This document shows, one piece after another, positions 22,181-34,240 of a stretch of 64,000 nucleotides of DNA (the stretch's first letter is position 1; each line of letters starts with the position of its first letter). Source of the DNA: Butyriboletus loyo (taxonomy: Eukaryota; Basidiomycota; Agaricomycetes; Boletales; Boletaceae); the NCBI GenBank assembly GCA_038093515.1, contig JBBPSI010000001.1, positions 124,001 through 188,000 of the forward strand, given 5' to 3'. The notes under the pieces are model-generated. The model made no database searches and had not been told where the DNA came from. It worked only from the letters and a program-made list of their open reading frames with translations. The position numbers were made by a program, and so were the translations under genes.

Positions 22181-23422
22181 ATGTACCCCCTCCCTGTGCA
22201 GACCGTCCACCTCGTCCTCCAGTACATCTCGCCGCTCTCCGATCCCCTCCCGCCACATCTCATCTCCACCCCACTTCGCCAGCGACACCACTTCCTCCAA
22301 ATATCACCCTCCTCCCCTGTCGAGTATTTGTGCTGGCCGTCCCCCGAAAACGCCAAAACCATCGACCTTCTTGACCGCTTTCCACCCCTGCTCGATCAGA
22401 CCAGCTATCCAACACGTTACACGTCAGACCCCGAATCTGTCTTTGCGCATGTACGAATATCTTCAAGTGTGGAAGGGTTGCGTATGCTCTTCCTTTGGGA
22501 TGACATCCACGGTTGGAAGTATCACGACCTCCGGTTGATGCCATTCCCGTCTCCCTCGTTCTCAACTCCGCAAGAGTCACTTGCCAACGACTCTGCGTGT
22601 GGGGCAAGCCCTCCGCGACTTCCGTCCCACGATCTCGTTGCTGAAGCCGATCATATCAGCAGCGGCAGTGACGACTCCTATTGGGATGCCTACGGGGCGG
22701 CAGGACATGATCTGATCTCTCCTTTATCATTACAAGATGAATCAAAGCTTGATGCTGCACAGGGAGAAGATGCGTACTGGGCACAATATGCTTCTGTGCA
22801 AGGTTGATATTTCCGTTCTAAAGCCTCCCGCAAAATTTTCCAGCCTAATTCTTCGGTATCCTTAGGTTCCGCTGATTCCACCCTACCATCCCCCCTACCA
22901 ATTTACCGTAAACTCCGGTCTGGGAATTCCCATGAATCAGCCCTCCCATTGCCACCACAAAATGGTCCAATTATTGACGTCCCAGTCGATACGATCCATT
23001 CTCGTCCTCTTGCTTCTACGCTAGGACCCCCATCTCCGAACGTACTCGCGCGTCTCCTTAGTACAATATCTCCCAGAGAGGACGTCTGCCCTTCTATTAT
23101 GGACGACCCATTACGATCACCTTCAGCATACAGCATTGACGTTTCGCCAGAACAGACCATCACAGATTCTGAGTTGGTCACCCCCCCATTACCTAACGGA
23201 TATCTAGAAGCATCAGTTGTTTCCCCCGATGTGGTCGAGGTCAACGAAGTTCCGCTTTCCAAATGCCGGCCACGCCCTTTTGGTGAAGCAGAGGATAAAG
23301 CACTCACAGATAGCATCAAGGGACTTTACTGCCTTTGGAAGGCTGGAAGGAAGGAGGAGCCAGATGAGAAAGATAAATGTGTATTTTTGCGGATCGTTCA
23401 GGCGGCCATTGGGTGCGAATAG
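22181..23422 (+). CDS. Uncharacterised basidiomycete protein with acidic YWDAYG/YWAQY motifs
   Basis: The start MYPLPVQTVHLVLQYI is followed by a folded-looking N-terminal part (PLPPHLISTPLRQRHHFL, VEYLCWPSPENAKTIDLL). A Ser/Asp-rich middle carries SDDSYWDAYG and GEDAYWAQYASVQG. One intron (about 22804-22866) separates this from exon two (SADSTLPSPLPIYRKLR). The last part is helix-rich and charged (EAEDKALTDSIKGLYCLWKAG, KDKCVFLRIVQAAIG), ending CE. No known domain is recognised. The two Tyr/Trp acidic repeats flanking the exon boundary are the most specific feature. No signal peptide is seen, and a cytosolic or nuclear location is a guess. Confidence 0.65.
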
Positions 23423-23524
23423 GTAAACTAAATATCTATGTTATCGCCACGGAGACAATCACACAGAAAGATTGAATACAGATCACTCCCCGTGCGGCAA
23501 TGAGGACCAAAAATAACAACAAGT

Positions 23525-24435
23525 CTAAAGCTTGAACGAAGCCTCAAGCAGGGAACCAAGTTCCAACAATGCAAGATTGATTTGCGTGATAACTTCCGTA
23601 TCCTGAGGTGTGGACGTGGGAACAGTGGATGCAGTTGATGCTGAGGACGGAACACTGGTAGACGCCAAAGAAGCTGTGATCATGGTTGACGAAACCGTCG
23701 ATGACGAGGCGATGGTAGTAGTTGGAGTAAGCGTGTAATGGGTAGTTGATGGTGACGACACCGAGCTGGACGTAGTTGTGTCACTATTGTAGAGCCAGGA
23801 CCCATAAAGTGCTCCTTCGCTAAGCGATGCAAAGTACTGGAAAAGGCCTTTGCTAAAGTCTAGGCCACCGGGCGCGCAGCCAGGACACTAGCGGTGGATG
23901 ATATGAATGAGTTGTGCCAGGCTGGCAAAGTTAACAACTTGCCTCATCCGCTATCTGGGCTTGTGCCGTTTTCCCGTTGATGGTAATTGTGATCGTCTTA
24001 TAGCAATGTGCACCGCCATCGTATTCCTGCTCGAGTAAGCACCACACGCCATCATTGACAAATGCCAGTCTCACTTACAGCAGAATTTAATGCAACAATC
24101 TGAACACAGTGGGTGAGTGATTGAACGTGAAAGCGTAGCACATCAACAATACATACGAAATCATTGGGACCGTTCGTAGCGCCACACGCGCCTCTGAAGA
24201 GGCACAATTCAGGAGATTTTGCCATCAAGTATAATGTTGTATGGACTCACTGTCCGTCCTCGAACCATGTGAACACAACATTTGCATCTCTTTTGTATTT
24301 TGCACCGAACGTGCTGGACAGGTTATTGATGTGTCGATGTAGAACATGAGGTTTCTCATGTCCGTACGCTTGACTGGGAGAGCACGAGAGTAAGACAACA
24401 CTTGTAAGGAGAGACAGTAGATGAAACGAGCGCAT
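23525..24435 (-). CDS. Secreted expansin-like protein with double-psi beta-barrel domain
   Basis: A signal peptide (SFHLLSLLTSVVLLSCSPSQA) begins at 24435. After a basic spacer comes the double-psi beta-barrel: VVFTWFEDGQGACGATNGPND, VALNSAEYDGGAHCYKTITI, AQAQIADECPGCAPGGLDFS and GLFQYFASLSEGALYGSW. The paired Cys residues and the DECPGC / GGLDFS block are typical of fungal expansin-like/barwin-like proteins (RlpA-type fold). A long Ser/Thr-rich tail (SSPSTTHYTLTPTTTI) follows, probably O-glycosylated, ending in a moderately hydrophobic LALLELGSLLEASFKL. These proteins bind or loosen wall polysaccharides without hydrolysis; no carbohydrate-binding second domain is seen. Four or five exons. 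The gene ends about 100 bases from the convergent upstream gene. Confidence 0.85.
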
Positions 24436-25105
24436 AATACAGCACGAAACGCGGCTGGATGGGAGTATTGGATCGAGGAAATGGTTCAGAAATAAAACTG
24501 ACTTTTCCTGGTGGCAGATTCAGATGTTCTCACACTAGGGTTGTGCCTTGGCCCTTGTGCGTCGCAACGTTGAAGTTTGACCGATGCTACTCCTGTGGAG
24601 CCGTCAAACGATAACGTTACAGACCTCCTGCAGCTCTGGCAGGGGTCGTCCGCTTGCCGCCCTTCCTACCTGCCTGTGCGTTCCCAATGACATCTACCGG
24701 ATCCACCTTTCACGGAATCCGGTCGGCACACACGAGTCAGACAACGGCAGAGATCAACTTGCCTGCAATCTGAAACGTCGTTCTCAAGTGGCAACACAGT
24801 TCCTTGTTCTCGCAAGAGACGATGCACTCACGAGCTAGTACCTAGCTTGACTTGATGTAGTGCCACATGATCATCGTAGTGATCGGCATGTTCAATTTAC
24901 GCTCCATGAGATCAGCAACCCGACGGTATACATTGATGCATCTAGTGTCTCTGGTTCGAGTCCGTGTTACAGGATATACAGTCAAAATCGACAGTTGGCA
25001 GGAAGTATCTAGTCCAGGCTTGCCAAGTCCGAAGTAGACTAGTTACTACTACCACGGAGTCCCCGGTATTGAAAGCGCGAAGTAATGCAGCGAGACGGAA
25101 GATCT
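24436..25105. other. Intergenic, no gene seen
   Basis: This 670-base gap lies between the DPBB gene start and the 3' end of the SEC9-like gene. The frames within it are short and not protein-like. A GGTTCGAGTCC string near 24954 resembles a tRNA B box, but no tRNA can be folded around it. The gap should hold the DPBB promoter. Confidence 0.4.
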
Positions 25106-26301
25106 CTACTTGATCCTCTTGAGCTGGACGGAGTGTTAATACCGAACTGAAGAGATGAGTGCAATCTTACCCTCTCAGTTTGTCTGAAAACACCACTGTC
25201 GAGACGCGTGGTCTCATCTGCGATGACATCAAGACGATTGTTCTGCGCGTCGAGCTCCTGTCCCATAGTTGTCCCGAGGGCACGCAAATTCTTTGTGACT
25301 CTGGAGATTTCATCAAGGTTGCCATCTAGCTCATCCTCAAGTTCATCATCTGAGGCTCCAGCTTCGAACTGGTAGCGCTTCCGTTGTTCCTTTCTTTCTG
25401 CAAGCTGATCCGCGGTTTTGAACCTGGAGCTGCCAAATCCGCCTGAATTAGTCTGAATTCCCTCGCCCTGATCCTGCTGCCCGTAGGTAGTCGCCTGACC
25501 GAGACGACTTTGAGTGTCTCTGATGTCCATCATTGCCTTCTCTCGTTCACGCCTTTCATCCTCGTAGCGTTGCTGTACCTTGGCCTCTTGAGCAGCGCGT
25601 TTGGCCTCTTTGTTAAAGGTTATTGCCGGACGAAAAATTGATCTATTGAGTTTCTTGAGTTCGTCGATCTGATCTTCTGCCCGCAAGGTATGAGTCTTGG
25701 CCACATCGAGGTGGCGTTGCGTATTTGCCAATTTCTCTGCAAAAATGTGATTATGGACCAAGTTACGTTCAAAAATGTCAGGCGTACCAGATTGGTCTGC
25801 GAGCCGACCCAAAGTTCCTCTGGCAGTTTCTTCGGCCTCCTGAGCCATCCGAAGCGCGTTTCTAGTAGAGTTAACGCTCTCCTGTTTGATGACTGTCGTC
25901 TGTTTCTTAATACCCTCTACATCCTCCTCATTCTCCTCTCCGGGAGGAGGCGCTTTCCCAATATCAGGGCCATCGAGGAAACGGCCAGAACCTGTCTTTT
26001 CCGGATTGTATCCGGCAAAGAGCTCCCCGCGCGCCCGGTCTAGCTGGGACTGAGCATCACTGGTGCTTGATTTGACAATAGGCGACTCATAATCGTCAAC
26101 TCCACCTTGGGACTTTGACCTCCCAATGGTGTTGTATGGATCTGGTCCGTCCCTGCTGGGTACGTAGGTACTGACATTGGAACGGTAACTAGGGAGTGGC
26201 GAGGTGGCGCGCGATGAAGTGCGAGACGCACGAGGCGGTGGTGCAAGCTCAGATTGGACGGGCGGGACGAGTGGCTTGTCCTTGCGTTTCCAAAGAGACA
26301 T
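25106..26301 (-). CDS. SEC9: SNAP-25 family t-SNARE, SEC9-type
   Basis: SEC9 gives the Qb and Qc helices of the exocytic SNARE complex at the plasma membrane. The start MSLWKRKDKPLVPPVQ leads into a Pro/Ser-rich N-terminal extension with NPEKTGSGRFLDG. The Qb SNARE motif follows (VNSTRNALRMAQEAEETARG, then LADQSEKLANTQRHLDVAKT), interrupted by a 52-base intron exactly after LADQS. A charged linker follows, then the Qc motif (DELDGNLDEISRVTKNLRAL, MGQELDAQNNRLDVIADE). The likely central-layer Gln residues lie in DQSEK and DAQNN. A last intron joins TER to RIK and the stop at 25106-25108. No palmitoylation-type Cys cluster or membrane helix is present, as in yeast Sec9. Confidence 0.9.
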
Positions 26302-26439
26302 GTTGGAGAGTGTAGCAAGGATTCAGTGGTTGGAAAGAACAGAAAGCTGTGATTCAACGCCCCACACAGCTCACGTGACCCTCGTACTTCATGTAGTTAT
26401 TGGATACATAAGCGAGGGTATCTAAGTAGCAAGGGGATG

Positions 26440-27617
26440 TTAATTACTATCCCCAAAATCACTCTCCTCTTCCTCGTCACTGTCCTCGTTGCCCATGAAG
26501 GAGACTGGCATACCCTTTCCCACCGGCTTTATTTTCTTGACAGACACTCTTTCGTGAAACCGAACTTTTGATGACCTGATACTTCTGTTCGGTATCCGTG
26601 GCGGCGGCTCAAAAAAGTCATTGTAAAAAAGTTCTGTTGGTGCTGCTACTAGTAGCGATGAGCGACCACCACCAGCATCTCTTATGACTCACCAAGACCA
26701 TCGTCCACACCAGTTTCTGAGTCGTCGACTGAGCCAAAAAGATCTACCTCACATTCCTCTGCAGAATCTTCGTCCGCATCAAGACTTAATTTTCTTTTAG
26801 ATGCCTTTGCTTCTACTTCGCTTGTTTCAGCGTTGAAAGCTGCAAGATCGAAGAAGTCATCGTCAATGTCCGCGTGTCCTTGAAAACGTGACCTCGATGG
26901 GTTCGGCTTTTGCTGGCCACGAACAACGTCCAACATTGAAGTCGGGGGCCCATGATCTCCGTCATCTTCAGAAATCTCTTCCCGAAGGTTGACGACACCT
27001 TCCATTGTTGAATTACCATCCTCTTCCTCACCACTGACCTCTTCCCAGGAATTCTCATCACCATCTATATCCATCTCTTCAGCGTCGTCCTCGTCTTCAC
27101 TTTCGTCACTGTCACTATTTTCTCCTTCCAAATCTGTTTTTTTGTCCTCGTCCTCGCCCTGCAGAGTCTGCAAGCTCTCACATACGCGTGCTGCTCTTAG
27201 GTCCAATTGCTGCCATATCTGATCCGTATTCATGCCCTCGATGAAGAGGGATGGAAGCGGTGTCTCTCGAATGTCAATTTTCTTTGAAGGTTTTTGTATC
27301 GGGCTTGGACTGCGCCTTTGTGTCGACGTGCTACGTGCCCGAGACCTCGTCTGTGGCGGAGCCGCTTCAGTGAGGGTAGCCAACAATGTTACCAAATGAG
27401 GCTTTGAAGCTTTCTCTGTCTCGAGGGCTGACCAAAGTCTTCGTTAAGCTCTCGAGAAATGTTGAAACAGGTCTGCCTCACCCCAGTCGAAGATGTGTTT
27501 TGCTGCATACAGCGCAATGGAGCGAAGCTCGCTACTAGGCCCTGCGAGACATTCTATGTGGGAATCAATGAATGTGGAGAGACGCTCCAGTTCAGGTGGT
27601 AGGTTCGGCTCATTCAT
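26440..27617 (-). CDS. MPP10: U3 snoRNP protein Mpp10, C-terminally shortened
   Basis: Mpp10 works in the SSU processome with Imp3 and Imp4 in 18S rRNA maturation. Exon one (MNEPNLPPELERLSTFIDSH, SSELRSIALYAAKHIFDW) joins exon two (ALETEKASKPHLVTLLATLT). This is followed by the conserved block SLFIEGMNTDQIWQQLDLRA, long acidic stretches, DIDDDFFDLAAFNAETSEVE, and a third exon (VAAPTELFYNDFFEPPPRI, SSKVRFHERVSVKKI). The frame then stops at 26440-26442 after EEESDFGDSN. In other species the protein continues for about 250 residues with the most conserved part, the Imp3/Imp4-binding C-terminus. Only about 140 bases remain before the SEC9-like start codon. The TTG codon upstream of this ATG is not used. 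The gene faces DRS1 across about 140 bases. Confidence 0.82.
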
Positions 27618-27758
27618 AACGCGAACCTTCAAGTGGCATTGAACTTCGTGAAATGTGAGCTAGGAAATGTTTGTCTTTATTTGGCAATACTGACAGGCAA
27701 CTCAACCTTGATCTCTAAATGTACTTGCACCCGCGTTGTGAACCTGTCCACCATCACC
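27618..27758. promoter_or_regulatory. Short bidirectional promoter MPP10 / DRS1
   Basis: About 140 bases separate two divergent start codons. Both genes act in ribosome assembly (40S and 60S respectively), so shared control is likely. I did not identify a specific RRPE or PAC-type element with confidence. Confidence 0.5.
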
Positions 27759-30405
27759 ATGGATTTCATTATGACTATAGACTCTGATGACGAAACACGT
27801 ACTCGAAAGCTCAACGGAATGCTCCAAACCGAGGAAGAAGAGTATGGTATAGATCGTGATTTTCACTTTGACCTATTGGAGGACCCATACGTAGAGCTGC
27901 TTCAGTCTGATCAAGTGGAAGACGTCGTGAAAAAAATATCCAAACCCGTAAGCATGCTTTTCGATACGTCTTTGTTTCAAGTTTGCGTTGTTGAACCCCT
28001 CGTAGGATCCAGTGTCTGTAGACGAAATTATCCACAGGCGGAAGCTGAAGCGGGTCCGCGCGAAGCGCAAACGAAGTGACGAAGATGATATCCAGGAGGA
28101 AAGTGGCGTAGGGAGCGACGGTTATGTTTCAAGTGAAACTGGTATCCTCCGACGAGCAGACGCATCCCCTGAAGAAAACGATGACCCACTGGCAACATCG
28201 GACGAGCAATATGAGTCGGAGGAGCAAGTCACTGACGTAGAGGACACTGATTCTTCGGACAGTTCGGAAGTTGAGACGCAGGCAGAGAAGGATCGCAAGG
28301 CAGCCTTCTTTACGTCCGAAGTTCACCAGAACGCCCATACCTCCTTTTTGACAATGAATTTGTCACGTCCTATTCAAAAGGCGCTCAATGCTCTTGGATT
28401 CGTCTCCCCTACCCCAATTCAGGCCGCAACAATTCCTGTTGCTCTTTTAGGCAAAGATGTCGTTGGGAATGCTGTGACGGGTTCGGGAAAAACAGCAGCA
28501 TTTATCATTCCTTTACTCGAACGTCTCTTATATCGAGAGAAAGGGAAACATGCAGCTGCGACGCGGTGCCTCATCCTTGCCCCTACGAGAGAACTCGCAG
28601 TACAATGTTTCGAAGTTAGCTCTAAGCTAGCCGCTTATACCGACATTAGGTGTTGCTTGGCAGCCGGTTAGCAAATACCGTTTTTGTGCTTGGACTACTG
28701 ATTGAAATGTATCAGGTGGCCTATCCCTAAAATCCCAGGAAGCAGCATTGCGAACCCTTCCAGATGTTGTGATCGCAACACCTGGCAGGCTTATTGATCA
28801 TCTTCGCAATTCGCCTTCATTCGCACTTGATGCACTTGATGTTCTTGTACTTGATGAAGCCGATCGTATGCTTTCGGAAGGCTTTGCTGATGAGCTGGGT
28901 GAAATCATCAAAGCTTGCCCTGTCTCGCGGCAGACAATGCTTTTCTCCGCTACTATGACAGATTCTGTCGACGAGTTGGTCAAGATGTCGTTGAACAAAC
29001 CCGTCCGTCTGTTCGTCGATCCAAAGCATAGAACTGCCAAAGGCCTTGTCCAGGAGTTTGTGCGAGTTCGTGCCGAGAAGGAAGCAGATCGGACTGCCCT
29101 GCTCGTAACTCTCTGTAAAAGATCATTTAAACAAGGTGTCCTTGTTTTCTTCCGCAGTAAGAAACTCGCACACCAAATTCGTATTGTTTTTGGACTTCTC
29201 GGCATGAAGGCCGGGGAACTACATGGGGACCTTTCACAAGAACAGGTAAGTCATTTATATTCTTTCAGAGCGTTGACTAACATGCTTTCAGCGCCTCGAA
29301 GCGCTCCGCCTATTTCGTGGTGGACAAGTAAACTTCCTTATGGCAACTGATCTGGCTTCTCGCGGACTCGACATCAAGGGCATCGAGACTGTGATTAATT
29401 ATGACATGCCCAATCAGTTAGCACAGTATCTTCACCGCGTAGGTCGGACAGCCAGAGCAGGGAAGTCTGGTCGGTGCGTATGAACTTTTTTTTTGCTCGG
29501 GATATCGCTCTGAAATGAATAGTTCACTGACCTTGGTTGGAGAGGGTGATCGCAAAATGCTCAAGGCTGTTGTTAAGCACAGTAATGGAGAGAACAACAT
29601 TAGGCACAGAATCGTGCCGCAGGACATACTTACTCGGTGTGTTAAGAAAATGGAAAACTTGAAACCAGAAATATCTTCGATCCTCCAAGAAGAGAAGGAA
29701 GAAAAGCATGTATGCCCACTTCTCGTGATGTTCTCGTCAGCTTCTCATTTTAATATTTAGATACGACGGGCAGAGATGGAGCTGAACAAGAGTCAGAACA
29801 CGATTGACCACGAAGCTGAAATTTTCTCTAGACCTGCCAGGACCTGGTTCCAAACTGAGAAAGAAAAATCAAAGGCAGCAGGTTCGACATGTGGTTTTAT
29901 TAATGGAATTGCACTAATCGTGGTCATGTCCTTGCCGTGTGTAGCTGTAAGCAAGCTACATCATGAACATGGTGGTGTCATCTCTGCATCGAAGAAGAAG
30001 AAAACTACAGAGGATATGCCCAACGTTAGTACCAAAGCTTAGACTACGGTATTCCCATTGACGGTATGGTGCTCTTAGCCGAAGAGAGACAAATACGCAG
30101 GATTATCTCGTAAGGCGAAGCGACGTAAAATTGCCATGGAATTGGATAAAGAGGTCGGAGACAATGCTGGCCTCAATGCTGCTATCCGCTCAGCGAAGAA
30201 GGCGGCCAAACCGGGGAAGATTGGGCAGACTCTGAGCAAAGGACCCGTACGACTGAAGCACGGCTCGAAGTCGAAGGCAAAGTCACGCACGCTGAGCACG
30301 TTTGAGGAAGATTTATCTGTAAGGAAGGCAGGCAGGGAAGGCATCAGAGCGAAAAAGGGTGACGCTGTTGGCGGGATGGGAAAACGAAAGGACCGCAAGC
30401 GATAG
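27759..30405 (+). CDS. DRS1: DEAD-box RNA helicase Drs1 (DDX27)
   Basis: Drs1 is a nucleolar ATP-dependent RNA helicase needed for 60S subunit assembly. The start [20 protein letters not shown] leads to an acidic N-terminal region ([20 protein letters not shown]). The helicase core follows with all motifs: Q motif [25 protein letters not shown], Ia PTRELAVQ, Ib [61 protein letters not shown] and [16 protein letters not shown]. After the core are the family's [20 protein letters not shown] block and a Lys-rich C-terminus ([29 protein letters not shown]), typical of Drs1. Introns occur near 27948-28006, 28669-28715, 29247-29291, 29474-29519, 29709-29760 and two more towards the end. The protein is intact. 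Confidence 0.95.
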
Positions 30406-30655
30406 TACATTTGATTGTGATCCACAACAGCATCAGAACAAGGTGTTGGCGTGTTACGCATTCCGAGAGCGAGAACGAAACGAGTGACTTGGGTAGTATT
30501 CCTGAAGTGGTAGCAGGAAGCACCATTTCGCGTGGCGCGAAGCCCCCATCCTACACCGCGAAAGGCGCTCTACATAATTAACTTCGAATGACTTCACACC
30601 GCAAAAGTTCTTCGCTAGAGTCCAAAACAAACCTGCTAGATCATACTCAATTTCA

Positions 30656-33600
30656 ATGGAAACCAATGCATTCGCGCTGCTCGCTACTCTTCGGTTGCCT
30701 TCGCCATGCCGGCTGCTCTCCGCAGCGTGTTGTCCGGACAAAGATCTGATCGTCTTGATATCACGACTCGGCGGACATGATAAGCTGAGCCTCTGGAAGC
30801 TACAAGGTCCAAAGAAATGGGAGGTAGATGTCGGGGAAAGTGATGATGCCTCAGCCACGGTTGCTGCTTTTGTATGGAGTCCCAGCGGTGCGCTTTCATC
30901 CTCGTTCCCGCATTCGCCCCAGGTCACCGTGGATCACACCCCAGGTCAGACAATAGCAGTAGTTCGCGACTCCGCAAACATCACTCTTCACTCCGTTCAA
31001 GATGGGCGTGTGGAACGTTGTTTATCCATACCTTTCCACCAGAGTGCTCCAACAGTTCAAACCATTGTTGGGGTTTGGTGGTTCGCTGGCCACCGCTCTT
31101 CCGCAAGCGGCGTCATCCCCGACATATTCAAGCGGAATGGGGTAAAAGTAAGTGGTTCTTGAAATTTTGATCAAAGACCTCAGCAGTTGCCTAGACCGGT
31201 TCGGCGCTGTCTATTCTTAAAATACTACCTTTACTCGATCATCTCAAAGAGAACGGCGAAAATATGACGTGGGTCAATCTGATCGATTTCAACATACAAT
31301 TGACCTCTTGTCCAGTGCAACCGATTTATTCGCTTTTCAGGGCACACAGACACGGATTGCCTCGCAGCGGTCGACCCCAGCGGTAATTAGGCGGTGGCCA
31401 GCTTTGGTCCCATCCTTGGAGGATGCATCCATTGCTTCCTCAAGTCAAAGTCATGGCGCTCATGACAAAATGGAAGAGTTGAAGTCTTCCGGACAGGCAC
31501 AAGAAGACGAAGACAGTTTACTCACACTGGTTGACGAGCGGGGTGTTCTTCATTGTTTCTTAGATGGAAGCTATTTCCTTGGATCTGTGGCTCTGTCTGA
31601 TGGATTACCCTCTGCTACTCTGTTCAAACACCCCAGTAAACCACTTATTTTCCTCCACCCACAGCCTCTTAACTCTGACTTGCTATTAACGGGAATGCAT
31701 CCTCTCGTCATCGACATCCCACTTCTTGCAACACCCAAAGTGCGCGATTTCGCGCGACTCTCGTCTGCCGCTCGCGAATTGACATGGTATATGATGCGCG
31801 TCGTCAACGAGGTTCGAGAGGGTTGGTTTGGATCGGAATCATTCACAGGGGCTAGGGATATCGGGGTTAAGTGGGTACAAGCTTTAGAGAGAAGGCTCAG
31901 GGAACAATACGGTTGTAGGTGTTCCATTCTGTGTTGTTATTTGGGTGACATATCCACGTTTGCACAGATCAGAATCCCAATGTCATCCTAGACCTCACCA
32001 CCTTGCTTGTGACAGGGTCCGGGTCAGAGGGACTGATGGATTTCATTACAAGCAGTGAATCAAATAGCGAACGGGTAGGTTTCTCTCGATCACTACTTCC
32101 AAATTTCACGCTCCTTTCAGAGTCTTCAAAAATGGGATTCCTCGGTTACTGAATCACTAACGAAGATGCGTGATTATGCGACCACACGCATCGTCCCTGC
32201 CCTCCAGAGGCTACATATCATCCTGGAAGAAATTCTTGGGTGGTCATATATGTGAGTAGCCTCGAGTTCATGGTGACGTAGCGGATTTCAATTCCAAATA
32301 AGGCCACAGTTTACATTATTTGGCCTCAGTGCGGATTATGTGGATTCTTGCTTGAAAATGATTGAGCGCGGCGTATTCATTTCCTCATGGCTGGCTGCTG
32401 AAGCGAGGAGGGAGCTTGGGGCCTTCAAACAATTCTTGTCTTTCATTCGACATGGTCTGTACCACACGTTTACTTGTTTCCCGGTCGACCCCCTGTCTGA
32501 GATCTATTCAGAAACCATTGTCGCGAATCCGAATGCGGAGTCACACACTAATCCAGATCACGACATCCTAGAAGTCAACGGCTACTTAATATCCGGGCTC
32601 ATGACCAGTAAGATTGACGAATGGTTTACGGGTTCACTTCCCCAATTCAATCCTGGAGAGCTGTCGTGCTTTCGACCTCTTCAAAGCTCCGAAAAAGCGC
32701 TTGACGAGGTGATACAATTGGCTCGTGCCGCGTTGCAAGACCCATCACAAACATCGTGGCAGCCAGTAGGTTTTCTTTTGAAGTGGATGTTCATGTCCTT
32801 TACATGAGGTCAATTGATTGTTTCAGAAAGTCGCGTCGGATGATCTTTCCCATCTGGACAAGAATCTGGACGCACTCGTACAAGAAATAGCTTCCCGATG
32901 TCAACGGGTCTTTGCAGAAGCTTCTCAAGCAGCTGCTCGATCCGCTACTGTGACAGCAGATGGTGGAGCCATCCCACCGCAGGGAAGCTCGGTTCTCACA
33001 GGAGGGGTATGTCATTTTGTCCGTCAGAGAGTGGTCAGCAATCAAAACGAGGTAAACAGCATGCTCTTCGCGGTGGGTGATATTGACTTAAATTCGGTCT
33101 TTATAGCCGGGTCACCTCCTGCAGTATCTTGCCGTCCACGTGAGTTCAGAAGGACAAGCGCTTTGTGGGTGACTCGGTTTCATCGCCTTTTGTGAACTGA
33201 ATGTATACGAAAAAAAGTGTGTGTGAGCCGAATGCCGTACGGACGATGTGTGGCGGGTATCCACGATGACGTTCAGGTCACTGTTTTAGAATGCTCCGTA
33301 CGCGAGCTTGGAGGGAAAGAAAGCGCTGAGGTTGATGTATTGGATGTCGAATTTTTTGACGACGAGACTCTCGTCGTTGTCTACGAAGGCAAGGAGACTG
33401 GTGGTAAGAAAAGCATGCTCTGGTTGTGTGCGACTGCATGTATTAACGAGAATTATGTTCAAGGCCCGATATTCGTCGCTACGGTAAACTACCGCACACT
33501 AGGGTACCGCAAGCTCCAATCAGAAAGATACGTAAGCGGTCCCGCTCGGAGAGATATGATGGCAAGCGTGCTGCAGAGATGGAAGGAGGGGCATGTAAGT

Positions 33601-33866
33601 CTCGTGTTCGGGCCATGTTTTTGTCGAGACCTTGCGTGCGGTGTTTTTGATTTACTGACGGCATGGCTCAGCTTCCGTGCAATCCGCTTCCGATCACAAA
33701 ATGCCGCCGACTGTGTGAGTGCAAAAACGGATCTGTGTCGCTGGCGGTGAACGGGAGGGTCGGACGGAGAGTTGTCTGTGTGTTGGACGGGGCAGGGACG
33801 ACGATGGAGGTGCTGGATATGGAAGGGGAGGAGGGGGAGGGGGAGATGGAGGTGGTCGGGAGATGA
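30656..33866 (+). CDS. APC4: Anaphase-promoting complex subunit 4
   Basis: APC4 is a scaffold subunit of the APC/C ubiquitin ligase that controls mitotic exit. The N-terminal part reads METNAFALLATLRLPSPCRL, SRLGGHDKLSLWKLQG and FVWSPSGALSS, which are WD-type blades. It continues with GQTIAVVRDSANITLHSVQD. Later exons give a helical region matching the APC4 'long' domain: VILDLTTLLVTGSGSEGLMD, LQKWDSSVTESLTKMRDYAT, IVPALQRLHIILEEILGWSY, MIERGVFISSWLAAEARREL and FKQFLSFIRHGLYHTF. The C-terminal third is a second beta-rich part, ending SLAVNGRVGRRVVCVLDGAG and an acidic MEGEEGEGEMEVVGR tail. About ten exons. The assignment rests on the combined WD-blade plus long helical domain layout and overall order. 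Confidence 0.82.
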
Positions 33867-34240
33867 CGTGGGTGGGTGACTTCGGGCCGTCGCGGCCTCG
33901 TTGTGCTGTATGATGATTTACGGGGGGGGTGCCGGTGTGAACAGAAAGACGAGAGCAATGAGATTGTATCGGGGTATGTTCCTGGAAGCTGTGGGCAGGG
34001 GAGTCGGGAATGAATGCAGATCCATGCAGACCCACCGCGAGAACGAGCGTTGGAGGGGGAGCACTCGAACACCTGCCGCGCTGGACGGACTGGATTGTAA
34101 ATACGCTCGCTTAACTCGATCACACCGCGGCCCTCTCCTCGTGCCCTTGATTCGAATTCTTTTTTTCCATGCCATTTTAAACCTCCTCCGTCGCTCCAGT
34201 TCATCCCTCGACAACTCCCTTCCATCTCTTCTCCTGCCCC
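33867..34240. promoter_or_regulatory. Intergenic: bZIP gene leader
   Basis: This is about 370 bases between the APC4 stop and the bZIP start. The last 100 bases before the start are strongly pyrimidine-rich (near 34155-34235), typical of a fungal core promoter and leader. Long open frames on both strands here are composition artefacts. Confidence 0.45.

Noticed and set aside
24930..24980. tRNA-like B box (GGTTCGAGTCC)
   Set aside because: The T-arm stem does not pair, and no matching acceptor stem, anticodon arm or A box could be found upstream on this strand.
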